DNA from: JAAURB01 sp049647265
Lineage (GTDB): Bacteria; Cyanobacteriota; Cyanobacteriia; Cyanobacteriales; Microcoleaceae
Reading direction: 5' to 3'
DNA: 64,000 nucleotides
Assembly: GCA_049647265.1 (NCBI GenBank)
Contig: JBARXJ010000038.1
Span: forward strand, 62,001 to 126,000
Positions 45,932 through 54,397 of this stretch are shown here, one piece after another. Within the stretch, counting starts at the first letter, position 1; the number at the start of each line of letters is the position of its first letter. The notes under the pieces are model-generated. The model made no database searches and had not been told where the DNA came from. It saw only the letters and a program-made list of their open reading frames with translations. A program made the position numbers and the translations under genes.

Positions 45932-46725
45932 GCAGAAATACTGAAAAAACCCAGCTTTATTTTAAAGCCCAAAATCTAGATAACATCAGCGATGATATAG
46001 TTGTAAAAAATGGTGAGTATTTGGATTCATCACAAGAGCAGTTACAGTACGAAGTTGTAGCTGCCATATCCGAAGTTGTCTCTGAGGGTACAAAGCTCCT
46101 AGAAAATTCATCATCTTTAGTTATTTACTGTAAGGAATCTAGCTTTGTTATGAAAGCTATTCCAATCCAAACTGATCGTGTTGGGAGAAAAGCTCCTATT
46201 GTTATTTATGGTGAGTTACCAGCAATATGGTCAGAGGATTGGAGAGATACTATTGTTTGTGAAATCAAAAAATTTGTTGATAGTATTGACCGTAACTTTG
46301 ATAAAAATACACAAGAAAGCATCCGTGAAGCTTTATACTCTGTATACCAAGAATACGAACGCCAAAAAAAAGTCCGATACCAATTAAAGAAATTGGCAAT
46401 AGAATTAGGACTAAACTTCAGCATTCCTCTAGCGTTGGCTCTACTAATCAATACTCAAATACCCACAATGATAGAGCAGATAGTGGCTCAAAACCAAAAT
46501 ACTCAACAGACAACAAGCCAATTGATGCCGAGTTCAGAGAAATTGACCCCTACATCTCCTCCAATCAAGCTTCACAAAATATCTCCTCCAATAAACCAGC
46601 GAAAACTGACTCTACTGAATCTGGAGAAAGTCACTCAGAATGTAATACTGTCGATAGCAGCGTTAATCGCTCTCAACAATGTGATAATGACAATTGCAAA
46701 ATTTATAATGAATCGAGCCAACTAA
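45928..46725 (+). CDS. hypothetical membrane protein coupled to the GTPase
   Basis: 265 residues, not recognised. Residues ~1-150 form a soluble acidic domain with alternating helices and strands (SSLVIYCKESSFVMKAIPI, APIVIYGELPAIW). A helix near 165-195 includes a hydrophobic FSIPLALALLI. A Pro/Thr/Gln-rich linker (~198-228) leads to a C-terminal hydrophobic helix (VILSIAALIALNNVIMTIAKFIM). The start ATG overlaps the GTPase stop as ATGA, which points to a stoichiometric partner, perhaps a regulator or effector at the membrane. That role is inference. Confidence 0.62.
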   Translation: MSRNTEKTQLYFKAQNLDNISDDIVVKNGEYLDSSQEQLQYEVVAAISEVVSEGTKLLENSSSLVIYCKESSFVMKAIPIQTDRVGRKAPIVIYGELPAIWSEDWRDTIVCEIKKFVDSIDRNFDKNTQESIREALYSVYQEYERQKKVRYQLKKLAIELGLNFSIPLALALLINTQIPTMIEQIVAQNQNTQQTTSQLMPSSEKLTPTSPPIKLHKISPPINQRKLTLLNLEKVTQNVILSIAALIALNNVIMTIAKFIMNRAN

Positions 46726-46757
46726 TAGATAAGAAACTGATACAGGAGACTAATAAC

Positions 46758-47540
46758 ATGACAGAATTTAAGTCTTTACCAAAAGAAGAAGATAGACGTA
46801 GAGCTATTTTAGTGCTTTCTAACACAGATGTTGAAGACTTCATAGAAAAACCTGGTGGATATGATATTATTCAAAACAGGCAAATTTCTTTGCTGGATAT
46901 TTCTACTCAGGAAAAGGATAATTTAGTAGATAAGCTGAGAGAAGATAGTAATTTGCTTAATCCAGGAAATCTTTTAATTCAAAGTCCATATAACCCTTCA
47001 GAATATAAACCTGTAGATCAGGCTTATTCAAGTTTTTCACTTGAAAAGTTTTATCATTTCACAACTTTGTGTGGTTATCTAGGTGCAACAGAAGTTCTAA
47101 TAGAACAAATTGAAATTGAAACAAAAAATAAGGAACTCTTGTTTGAGGGTACTTTAGAAGCTTTACAAAGTGATGGTGAACTTGCTGTAAAGAAGGGAAA
47201 TATTGGAGAAATATCTAAATTTATCCAGCTTAAGCATGAATTTTATGGTGGAAAACCAAATATAGACGAGGCTGAAGCTTATCTAGGTCAATATCGGCTA
47301 CGTGGCGATATTTCTATGAAATCCTTGATAGATCAGAGAAAATTCGGAGGTCTTAAAAGTAGAGAAATGATTTTGGCTTTGAGTGATAATGTTGTCAATA
47401 CTCTTGAGATTGTTACAGATATAAATGTCCCGATATATACAAAATTAAAGGCAAAAATAGATCGGGTAAAACAAGAAAGCTATTCATTTACCATGAAGAT
47501 AAATGTGAAATTTTCAGATGAATTGATATCTTTTTTATAA
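46758..47540 (+). CDS. hypothetical protein, last gene of the GTPase operon
   Basis: 260 residues, soluble, not recognised. The N-terminus has RRAILVLSNTDVEDFIE. The middle (~95-150) has YHFTTLCGYLGATEVLIEQIEIETKNKELLFEG, which looks like a helix-strand unit, and the C-terminus a strand (YSFTMKINVKFSDELISF). A good AGGAG ribosome site precedes the ATG, 32 bases after the previous gene. An intrinsic terminator follows 72 bases after the stop, closing the operon. Codon usage looks A+T rich like its operon neighbours. Confidence 0.6.
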   Translation: MTEFKSLPKEEDRRRAILVLSNTDVEDFIEKPGGYDIIQNRQISLLDISTQEKDNLVDKLREDSNLLNPGNLLIQSPYNPSEYKPVDQAYSSFSLEKFYHFTTLCGYLGATEVLIEQIEIETKNKELLFEGTLEALQSDGELAVKKGNIGEISKFIQLKHEFYGGKPNIDEAEAYLGQYRLRGDISMKSLIDQRKFGGLKSREMILALSDNVVNTLEIVTDINVPIYTKLKAKIDRVKQESYSFTMKINVKFSDELISFL

Positions 47541-47612
47541 AGAATGAATCTCAAGAAAATTTTTCTCAGGCTTAATGCGCTCGCACATAACCTAATACAT
47601 CACATTAAAGGG

Positions 47613-47636
47613 TAGAGACTATCTCTATTCTTTTTT
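47613..47636 (+). terminator. Rho-independent terminator of the GTPase operon
   Basis: TAGAGA (47613-47618) pairs perfectly with TCTCTA (47622-47627) around a CTA loop, followed by TTCTTTTTT (47628-47636). Orientation fits the plus-strand operon. Confidence 0.6.
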
Positions 47637-47802
47637 ATTGATAACAGTAGTTTGAGGTCAAAACAGTATTACACCTAACAGCATAGTATGCGATCGCATC
47701 AAAACAGCCCTGAACTTTTCAGAGAAAATTGTACAATAAAGTGATGAACGATCTCACAAATACCAGATTAAATTGATCAACTGTAAAATATCATTTATAT
47801 CT

Positions 47803-50800
47803 TTAATCTGGAATCTTTAATGCCGCCGGCGGTTCAACAGGAATTTGAATTTTAAATTCGCAGCCTTTTCCAGGTTCAGAAATACATTCTAATTGACCAC
47901 CGTGTTTTTCAACGACTATTTTATAACTAATTGAAAGACCCAATCCTGTACCTTTTCCAACGGGTTTTGTAGTGAAAAAAGGATCGAATAATTTATTTTT
48001 AACTTCCTCTGGGATGCCGGGGCCATTATCTTTAATACTAATTAAAACGAACGGTGATTGAGTAGAACTAGAATCAGCAGATAGCAACTTTGTTGAAATA
48101 ATCATTTGACGGGGTTGGGGCTGACTTTCTAATGCATCTATTCCATTACTAATAATATTCATAAACACTTGATTAAGCTGTCCGGCATAACATTTGACTT
48201 TCGGTAAATCGCCATATTGCTTAATTAACTCAATCCCAGAGTTAGCACTTTTAGATTTTAATCGATTTTGTAAAATCAGTAGCGTACTATCAATTCCTTC
48301 ATGAATATCAACGGGTTTAACCTCTGCTTCATCCAGCCGAGAAAAGTTTCGTAGTGAAACAACAATTTGACGAATCCGATCTGCCCCCATCTCCATCGAA
48401 CCAATAATTTTCGGCATATCCTCCAGTAAAAAATCTAATTCAATCTCTTCTATTTTTTCTTGAACGTCTGTTACTGGCTCAGGATAACAGTCTTGATAAA
48501 GTTCAATTAATTCTAATAAATCCCTCGTATAATCTTTGGCATAAGTCAAGTTACCATAAATAAAATTCACGGGATTATTAATTTCATGGGCAACACCGGC
48601 TACCATTTGTCCTAAACTGGACATTTTTTCACTTTGAATGAGTTGGGCTTCTTTTTGTTTAAGATCTTCTAAGGCTTCACTGAGATGAAAGGCTTGAGTT
48701 TGTGCGGCTAAAGCGGCTGCCCGAGTTTGGGCATAAAGTTCTGCTTGATCGATAGCGATCGCTAACTGATTTACCACAGCTTGTAATAAATCCACTTCGG
48801 AATTATTCCATTCTCGCGCCCCTTGATAATGATGACAAATGACAGCCCCTTGCTGGCTAGATTTTGTTTCTAGGGGTAACAATAAAGTAGAGTGAATCCC
48901 AGCCGTTTGTAGAATAGTTTGAGTTGTTGGATCTAATTCTGTTGCTGCGGTTAAATCATCAATTTGAACCGTCTGATGATGTTGAATTTTATCGGCAAAC
49001 CAGGTAATGGCATCTTTAGGATAATCTTGTAAACCCATGTTTAGCGTTGTACTTTTGGCTTCGTGGGTAATGGCGAAGGCTTGTTGCTGATTATGACTCA
49101 AGAAATACCAAATAAAGTGACATTGATCCACATTCAATAGCGTACGAATTTCACTGACAGCAGTGGCTAAAATCGTATTAATATCTAAAGAATTACGAAT
49201 CTGACTGGCTAAACCAAATAACAAACCTTCTCGGCGGTTATACAATTCGTCTCTAGCGCGGATACGGTCAATCCCAATTGCAATGGTATGAGCCACCCAA
49301 TGCAGAACATTCTGCACCGACTGAGGCAACGCTTGACGACTCCGAAGGGTTAATTGTCCTAGGATTTGCTCTTCGACGGTGAGAGAAAATTCATTCTTCC
49401 ATTTCAAGGTCGGATCTGAAGCTTCTACTCCAGCAAAGGCTTGTTGTTGGCACTGAGAAGATTGAGGATCAATTGTACTCAAACTGACGCAAGCGTGTTC
49501 AAAATGATTGGCGATCGCCACACTACACCCTTCTAAAATCATCTCTATGGTGTTGCTGACACCCACAGAGGTCCCCACCTCAGCTTCTAATAAAGAAAGG
49601 CGCGATCGCTCCCTGAGTGCCACTTCTGTTTGTTTACGAACTGTAATATCTCGAGAGATTGAAACCAGTTCCCTAATCTGACCCATCGGATCTTGAATAC
49701 TGTGAGAAGTTGTTTCAATCCAAACCCAATTTTGGTCGTTGCGGCGCATTCGATAACTCAGGGTTTGAGTCCCGGCGGTAAGCTGAAGGAGTTGATGAGA
49801 CTGTTCAACAGCGGCAATATCTTCTGGATGAATCCAATGTAGAACATTTTGCCCGATTAATTCTTCCGGTTCATAACCCAGTAAAGTCCGACAAGCCGGA
49901 GAAGCATAAAGATAAGTTCCGTCGGTGGAGTGGCGAGAAATCAGATCGGAGGCATTTTCAGCCAATAAGCGATAGCGTTCTTCACTTTCTCGTAAGATCT
50001 CGGCTGAGCGCATTTTATCCGTAATATCAGTTTGCACTCCCACAAAATTAATTAATTGACCTTTTGGATCTCGCATTGGATAAATCGCGATTTCATTCCA
50101 AAACGCACTCCCATCTTTACGATAATTTTTTAACGTTACCATGCATTCAAGTCCTGTTTGCAAGGCTTGACGAATTTGATCGATGGTTTGTGGGTCGCTA
50201 TCGGGCCCTTGCAACATACGGCAGTTGCACCCTAAGATCTCTGCTTGAGAGTAACCTGTAATCTTCTCAAAGGCAGGATTACAATAGAGCATGGCATAAT
50301 CAGATTCAGCTCCTGAAGTGACGACAATTCCGCTCGGACTCTGACTAATGGCTTGTTCTAAGAGGTGCAGCATTTCTTCGGATTGTTTGCGTTGAGTGAT
50401 ATCTACACCCGTAGCAATAATATATTTGAGGGAACCATCTGTATTCCACACCCCTGTATTTGACCAGGCAATTTGGTAGTGAGACCCTTCTCGACTTACC
50501 CATTCATTTTCAGATTCTGTGGGAAATGAGTGTTGCTGTAAATCGATTTGACAGTGATCTGAGTCGCTGCACAACTCCTGCCAAGAAATATCAAAAATTG
50601 AGTATCCCAAGTCTCTTAAAGATTGACCATCGACTTCTGTAGCAGAGTAGCCTGTAATCTGTTCACAGGTGCGGTTAAATCGGATAATTTTTCCTTGAGG
50701 ATCTAAAACAACCACTAAAGCACTAACGGTATCTAGGACTTTAATGATAAAATCCCGTTCTCGCAGCACCATTTCCCAAATTTGTTGGCGTTCTTGAATT

Positions 50801-51375
50801 ATTTCTTCGAGGCGAAAACACTTCCCTCGACTGTGAACCAGTTGACGATGAAGATTAATTTGGCTAATAATTTGTCCACTCAGGGTTTGTAGCGCAGAGA
50901 GTTGTTCTGGGGTAGGGTGTCTGGTAACAGTATCCATCACCGATAAAACCCCTAATAGTTGTTGCTGAGAACCAATAATTGGAATTCCTAGATAAAACCG
51001 AATTCCTTGCTCTTGCGCCACAACGGGATGGTTGGCACAGACCCGATGAGTGCTAGTATCGCCGATGAGAATCGGTTCTGGAGACAAGTCAGTCTCCGAT
51101 GGCGTTAAATTTGGCTTCGTATGAGATTGTAAAGATAATATCTGCTCGCACAAGTCCAGATAAAGCTGGGGGGACCGTTGTAAACCCATGTGAGACTTTA
51201 GCCAGTGGTAACTGCCATCGAAAAAGCTAATGAGTACAATTGGAGTTTGAGCAATATAGCTTGCCAGTTGAGCCAGATCATCAAAAGCGACCTCGGGTTC
51301 TGTACCAATCATCTCAGATAGAGAAAGTTTAGACGTTTTTGTCATACTGTCGGAGGATTGTCTAGGGACGCTCAT
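47803..51375 (-). CDS. multi-sensor histidine kinase with a LOV blue-light domain
   Basis: 1190 residues, soluble. Domain order: GAF (~25-175), PAS (~210-328), LOV (~338-452), PAS (~465-580), GAF (~590-705), GAF (~725-880), coiled coil, HisKA with VAGVAHEINNPVNF (His930), HATPase_c (~1040-1180) with DNGPGIPEE and GTGLGLS. The second PAS has the LOV signature GCNCRMLQG: Cys385 would form the flavin adduct. Asn384, Gln389, Asn417 (NYRKDG), Asn427 (FWN) and Gln448 (GVQTD) match the FMN-binding residues of LOV domains. A light-regulated kinase is therefore likely. There is no cognate regulator next to it; a receiver-only gene starts 616 bases away on the opposite strand. Confidence 0.9.
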   Translation of the reverse strand: MSVPRQSSDSMTKTSKLSLSEMIGTEPEVAFDDLAQLASYIAQTPIVLISFFDGSYHWLKSHMGLQRSPQLYLDLCEQILSLQSHTKPNLTPSETDLSPEPILIGDTSTHRVCANHPVVAQEQGIRFYLGIPIIGSQQQLLGVLSVMDTVTRHPTPEQLSALQTLSGQIISQINLHRQLVHSRGKCFRLEEIIQERQQIWEMVLRERDFIIKVLDTVSALVVVLDPQGKIIRFNRTCEQITGYSATEVDGQSLRDLGYSIFDISWQELCSDSDHCQIDLQQHSFPTESENEWVSREGSHYQIAWSNTGVWNTDGSLKYIIATGVDITQRKQSEEMLHLLEQAISQSPSGIVVTSGAESDYAMLYCNPAFEKITGYSQAEILGCNCRMLQGPDSDPQTIDQIRQALQTGLECMVTLKNYRKDGSAFWNEIAIYPMRDPKGQLINFVGVQTDITDKMRSAEILRESEERYRLLAENASDLISRHSTDGTYLYASPACRTLLGYEPEELIGQNVLHWIHPEDIAAVEQSHQLLQLTAGTQTLSYRMRRNDQNWVWIETTSHSIQDPMGQIRELVSISRDITVRKQTEVALRERSRLSLLEAEVGTSVGVSNTIEMILEGCSVAIANHFEHACVSLSTIDPQSSQCQQQAFAGVEASDPTLKWKNEFSLTVEEQILGQLTLRSRQALPQSVQNVLHWVAHTIAIGIDRIRARDELYNRREGLLFGLASQIRNSLDINTILATAVSEIRTLLNVDQCHFIWYFLSHNQQQAFAITHEAKSTTLNMGLQDYPKDAITWFADKIQHHQTVQIDDLTAATELDPTTQTILQTAGIHSTLLLPLETKSSQQGAVICHHYQGAREWNNSEVDLLQAVVNQLAIAIDQAELYAQTRAAALAAQTQAFHLSEALEDLKQKEAQLIQSEKMSSLGQMVAGVAHEINNPVNFIYGNLTYAKDYTRDLLELIELYQDCYPEPVTDVQEKIEEIELDFLLEDMPKIIGSMEMGADRIRQIVVSLRNFSRLDEAEVKPVDIHEGIDSTLLILQNRLKSKSANSGIELIKQYGDLPKVKCYAGQLNQVFMNIISNGIDALESQPQPRQMIISTKLLSADSSSTQSPFVLISIKDNGPGIPEEVKNKLFDPFFTTKPVGKGTGLGLSISYKIVVEKHGGQLECISEPGKGCEFKIQIPVEPPAALKIPD
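50020..50364 (-). other. LOV domain within the multi-sensor kinase
   Basis: The segment encodes residues ~338-452. All residues usually required for FMN binding and for the photo-reactive Cys are present (see the kinase entry). The neighbouring PAS domains lack this signature, so only one of the three is a LOV. Confidence 0.85.
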
Positions 51376-51991
51376 GATGGATTAACCACCTGGGATAGAA
51401 TTCACTAATTTAATGGTACAGATATTGAATCAACCCGTCACAATAAAAGCAGTGACAGATTGGATTTAATTTAGCACTTCATCTGACCTAATTCAATTAC
51501 CTTGGTATCTATGACGATGCCGAAGACTATGTCTAGTTTTAGCATTGATACCGATGATCACCCTGTTTACCCGTCATTATTAGATCTGATAGTTGATTTG
51601 ATCTTAACAGAGATTGATTGATGTCGCTTCAGCGCTAACTATACAAATTTTATATTAGAAGAACGATCAACTATCAGCTCATTTTTTTTAATTTTATCTG
51701 GCTTCTACAATTTATGTCGGATTTGTCATGATTTTTATTCAACTCTAAAATATCTCTCTTAAGCTCAGTCATTTTTTACGTATTTATACTGAAATTATCT
51801 TGATAATTAATACAGAACGCATATTAATAGAGCGTAAAATTACCGATATTTAGTGATGGATGTCAATCAAGAATTAACTTAAAACTTAAACTATGTGTTA
51901 TTAAATAGAATTCGTTAAGCTTAAATTAATTTTATTAGTATATAATTAAAACATTAAAAAACCCATCTAATCTAAAAGGAAAAAACAAGCT
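51376..51991. other. long A+T-rich divergent region between the LOV kinase and the receiver gene
   Basis: 616 bases, no protein gene. It contains a 12-bp perfect inverted repeat with a following T-run at 51586-51689 (separate entry). Near 51975 an AAAGGA ribosome site precedes the receiver gene. The promoter of the LOV kinase lies just above 51375 on the minus strand. Confidence 0.45.
51586..51689 (+). ncRNA. candidate small RNA 3' end or antiterminator-like structure
   Basis: CTGATAGTTGAT (51586-51597) is perfectly complementary to ATCAACTATCAG (51666-51677), and CTCATTTTTTTT follows. The 68-nt interior includes CGC-TTCA-GCG. A T-run after a stem on the plus strand, with no plus-strand protein gene upstream, suggests the end of a non-coding transcript starting somewhere after ~51400. 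This is a structural guess; no known family is recognised. Confidence 0.2.
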
Positions 51992-52390
51992 ATGGAGACA
52001 GGTAGCAAACTGGCACAAACTATTCTGATTGTTGACGATAGTATGGTAATGCGGCAGCTTTTAATAGAAACTTTAGAAACAAATTATCAAGTTTTTGCTG
52101 TAAATAATGCCATGGATGCTCTGTCATTAATTTATCAAAAACCCATCTCTCTACTGCTGCTGGATGTGACGATGCCTGGCATTGATGGTTTAGAACTGTG
52201 TCGTACGGTTCGGAGTTTGCCTCAGTTCGATCACTTACCCATTATTATGGTGACAGCACGCAATAGCACATTTGATTACGTTCAAGGACAACTGGCTGGA
52301 GCCACTCGATATTTAACGAAACCATTTGACACTTCAGCACTGATTCATACAGTAGAATCTGTCTTAACAACCTCTGATGCGGTCGCTTAG
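51992..52390 (+). CDS. single-domain response regulator (CheY-like)
   Basis: A 132-residue receiver domain with no output domain. The acidic pocket DD is in ILIVDDSMVMR, the phospho-acceptor Asp in LLLLDVTMPGIDG (~52-64), the switch Thr in IIMVTARNS and the Lys in YLTKPFD. All catalytic residues are present. It would act as a diffusible phosphate shuttle. It is divergent from the LOV kinase gene (616 bases between starts), which makes it a natural but unproven partner. A clear AAAGGA ribosome site precedes the ATG. Confidence 0.92.
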   Translation: METGSKLAQTILIVDDSMVMRQLLIETLETNYQVFAVNNAMDALSLIYQKPISLLLLDVTMPGIDGLELCRTVRSLPQFDHLPIIMVTARNSTFDYVQGQLAGATRYLTKPFDTSALIHTVESVLTTSDAVA

Positions 52391-52755
52391 ACTAAAGCAC
52401 CACAGCCTCAACTGTATCATTCAACCCTTTAAATTAAATCTACAGCACTGGCCGAGATAGCCAACCTCACGACTCTAAGTTCAGCCCAACAGTATTTAAC
52501 AGACAAAACCTAGCGGTAAACACAAAGCCTAGCTCAAGGGTTGTCAGAGGAGTTTACGGGTTGACAACTGCATAACTGATTAATCAGCAAATCAACAAAT
52601 CGCTCTAGAATACAATATTACCCAGATAAATTGTCCTGTTTTCTGCATTAATTGCGGAAATGGATAGTTTTCAATCTGTAATATTATGTTAGATGTGAAA
52701 ATGTTGTGAAAATAATGAATTATCAGTTCAACTAATCAAGTAGAGTTACAGTAGT

Positions 52756-52771
52756 AGTGAGCCTGATCACA
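52756..52771. promoter_or_regulatory. CRP/SyCRP1-type binding site
   Basis: AGTGA-N6-TCACA matches the TGTGA-N6-TCACA consensus of cAMP receptor proteins in nine of ten fixed positions. It lies 104 bases upstream of the Crp-family gene, whose recognition helix carries the R-E-T-x-x-R residues that read TGTGA. Autoregulation is the simple interpretation. Confidence 0.55.
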
Positions 52772-52781
52772 TTGAGCAACC

Positions 52782-52799
52782 CTGACACAGAGGTGTCAG
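52782..52799. promoter_or_regulatory. 7-bp hairpin in the crp leader or promoter
   Basis: CTGACAC (52782-52788) and GTGTCAG (52793-52799) form a perfect hairpin with an AGAG loop. No T-run follows, so it is not a terminator. It may be an operator or a leader stem. Confidence 0.3.
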
Positions 52800-52874
52800 C
52801 ACTGTCAACCTAACATGATTTAGGTAGAAATACCCTAGCTCACCGAAACAAGCAAAGTACAGCATGATACCCTC

Positions 52875-53582
52875 ATGGCAGAACGGTTTACCTCCCGCGA
52901 GTCTCAATCTGATATCGTCAACATGATTCTTTCTACGTCGTTTTTTCAGGGTTTACCCGAGGACGCGGCAGAGAAAGCAACGGCTCATATTGTGGGCCGC
53001 AACCATCCCGCCAATCAAGTGATTCTGTTAGAAAATGATTGGGGAAGTTCCGTTTATTTTATCCTCAATGGCTGGGTAAAGATTCGGACGTATAATCTTG
53101 ATGGCAAAGAAGTCACCCTGAATATTCTAGGTAAAGGAGAAATTTTTGGAGAGATGGCGGCTTTAGATGAAGTGCCGCGTTCAACCGATGTCATTACCCT
53201 AGCTCCCACGTTAATTGGCAATATGCCCGCTCAAGACTTCGTTGAACTGATTAATACAGAACCTGTTGCAGGAATTCGCTTAGCACAGTTAATGGGACGA
53301 CGTTTACGTCAAGTCAACCGTCGGCTGCGACTGCGGGAGTCTGATAGTACTTCTCGGGTTGCAGATATTTTATTGTTCCTGGCAGAAGGACAAGGAAAAA
53401 CCACTGACACCGGAACCAGTATCCCGAACCTACCCCATCGAGAACTCAGTGGCTTGAGTGGTTTGGCTCGCGAAACTGTGACTCGAGTTCTCAGTAAACT
53501 AGAGAAGAAAGGATTAATTCAACGCGATCGCGATATTCTCAGTATTCCAGATGTTAACGCGCTGGAGCGAACCTTAGTCTAA
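52875..53582 (+). CDS. Crp/Fnr-family transcription regulator, probable cAMP receptor
   Basis: 235 residues. The cyclic-nucleotide-binding domain (~15-140) has the phosphate-binding cassette FGEMAALDEVPRST, keeping the Gly-Glu and Arg-Ser that hold cAMP in E. coli CRP. A dimerisation helix follows, then a winged helix-turn-helix with LSGLARETVTRVLSKLEKKGLI (~193-214), whose Arg-Glu...Arg pattern recognises TGTGA half-sites. It differs from NtcA, which lacks this cassette. Relatives such as Synechocystis SyCRP1 control motility and pilus genes with cAMP. The partner cyclase is probably the CyaB protein encoded at 19988-22552. Confidence 0.88.
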   Translation: MAERFTSRESQSDIVNMILSTSFFQGLPEDAAEKATAHIVGRNHPANQVILLENDWGSSVYFILNGWVKIRTYNLDGKEVTLNILGKGEIFGEMAALDEVPRSTDVITLAPTLIGNMPAQDFVELINTEPVAGIRLAQLMGRRLRQVNRRLRLRESDSTSRVADILLFLAEGQGKTTDTGTSIPNLPHRELSGLSGLARETVTRVLSKLEKKGLIQRDRDILSIPDVNALERTLV

Positions 53583-53652
53583 AATACGATAGTCAAATGA
53601 TTTAGTGTGTCTATGATCCTCAATCGCGAATCAGAACAAAGTCAATTTTAAG

Positions 53653-54360
53653 ATGAGTGACTCTCCTGAAATCAGTACATCTAATTCCCTCTCCTCTGAG
53701 TCTGAGTCCACTCCCGAGGCATCAACTCAAGCCACACCGACTCACTCACCCCTGATGATGGTGGAAACGGCTTTTCTTGCCAGTGCCGCCAGTCTGATTT
53801 GGTTTATTAACTACTATTTCCCACTCGGGCCAGTACTGCGGGTATTTTTCCCGTTGCCGATTGCTTTGTTGTATCTACGATGGGGTAAACGGGAGGCTCA
53901 TATGGGCGCAATAACTGCCGGGTTACTGCTGACCGTGTTAATGGGGCCGACACGCAGTATTCTGTATGTTGTGCCTTACGCTTGGATGGGGATTATTTTA
54001 GGTCAACTGTGGCGACGACAGGCGCAATGGTGGGTGTCTATCGGGATTGCTTCGATTATCGGTACGTTTGGCTTTTTCTTTCGTTATTGGTTACTCTCCC
54101 TTTTACTGGGTCGTGATTTATGGGGGTATACCATTAGTCAATTTACTGAATTAGCAGAGTGGATTTTTATTAAATTGGGTATTCTTGCGGCTCCCAGTCT
54201 CACTTTAATTCAGGCCGGAGCGATCGCAATGGTTTTTTTAAATAATATTGTTTATTTATTTGTGGTTCATTTAGTGGCTTTACTGCTGTTAGATCGGCTA
54301 AAAAATCCAATTCCTCGGCCTCCTAATTGGGTACAAGTTTTATTGGATTATGAGGAATAA
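53653..54360 (+). CDS. DUF2232 family membrane protein
   Basis: A 235-residue cyanobacterial membrane protein of the DUF2232 type. A Ser/Thr/Glu-rich N-terminal tail (~1-32) is followed by about five to six hydrophobic helices. Characteristic stretches are YYFPLGPVLRVFFPLPIALLYLRWGKREA and GPTRSILYVVPYAWMGIILGQLWRR. The family resembles substrate-binding S-components of ECF-type vitamin transporters in topology; its role is unknown. It lies 70 bases after the Crp-family gene and converges with an MFS gene. Confidence 0.82.
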   Translation: MSDSPEISTSNSLSSESESTPEASTQATPTHSPLMMVETAFLASAASLIWFINYYFPLGPVLRVFFPLPIALLYLRWGKREAHMGAITAGLLLTVLMGPTRSILYVVPYAWMGIILGQLWRRQAQWWVSIGIASIIGTFGFFFRYWLLSLLLGRDLWGYTISQFTELAEWIFIKLGILAAPSLTLIQAGAIAMVFLNNIVYLFVVHLVALLLLDRLKNPIPRPPNWVQVLLDYEE

Positions 54361-54397
54361 TGGTTAAATGCCTGAAAATAATTAAGTTATACTTTTT

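Larger units (their letters stand above)
52391..52874. other. intergenic region upstream of the Crp-family gene
   Basis: 484 bases without a gene. It contains a CRP-type palindrome (52756-52771) and a perfect 7-bp hairpin CTGACAC/GTGTCAG (52782-52799, AGAG loop) 75-95 bases before the start codon. No terminator with a T-run was found after the receiver gene. Confidence 0.45.

Noticed and set aside
46178..46451. Two short frames on both strands inside the membrane-protein gene of the GTPase operon
   Set aside because: Shadows of the 45928-46725 frame, which is supported by its ATGA overlap with the GTPase gene.
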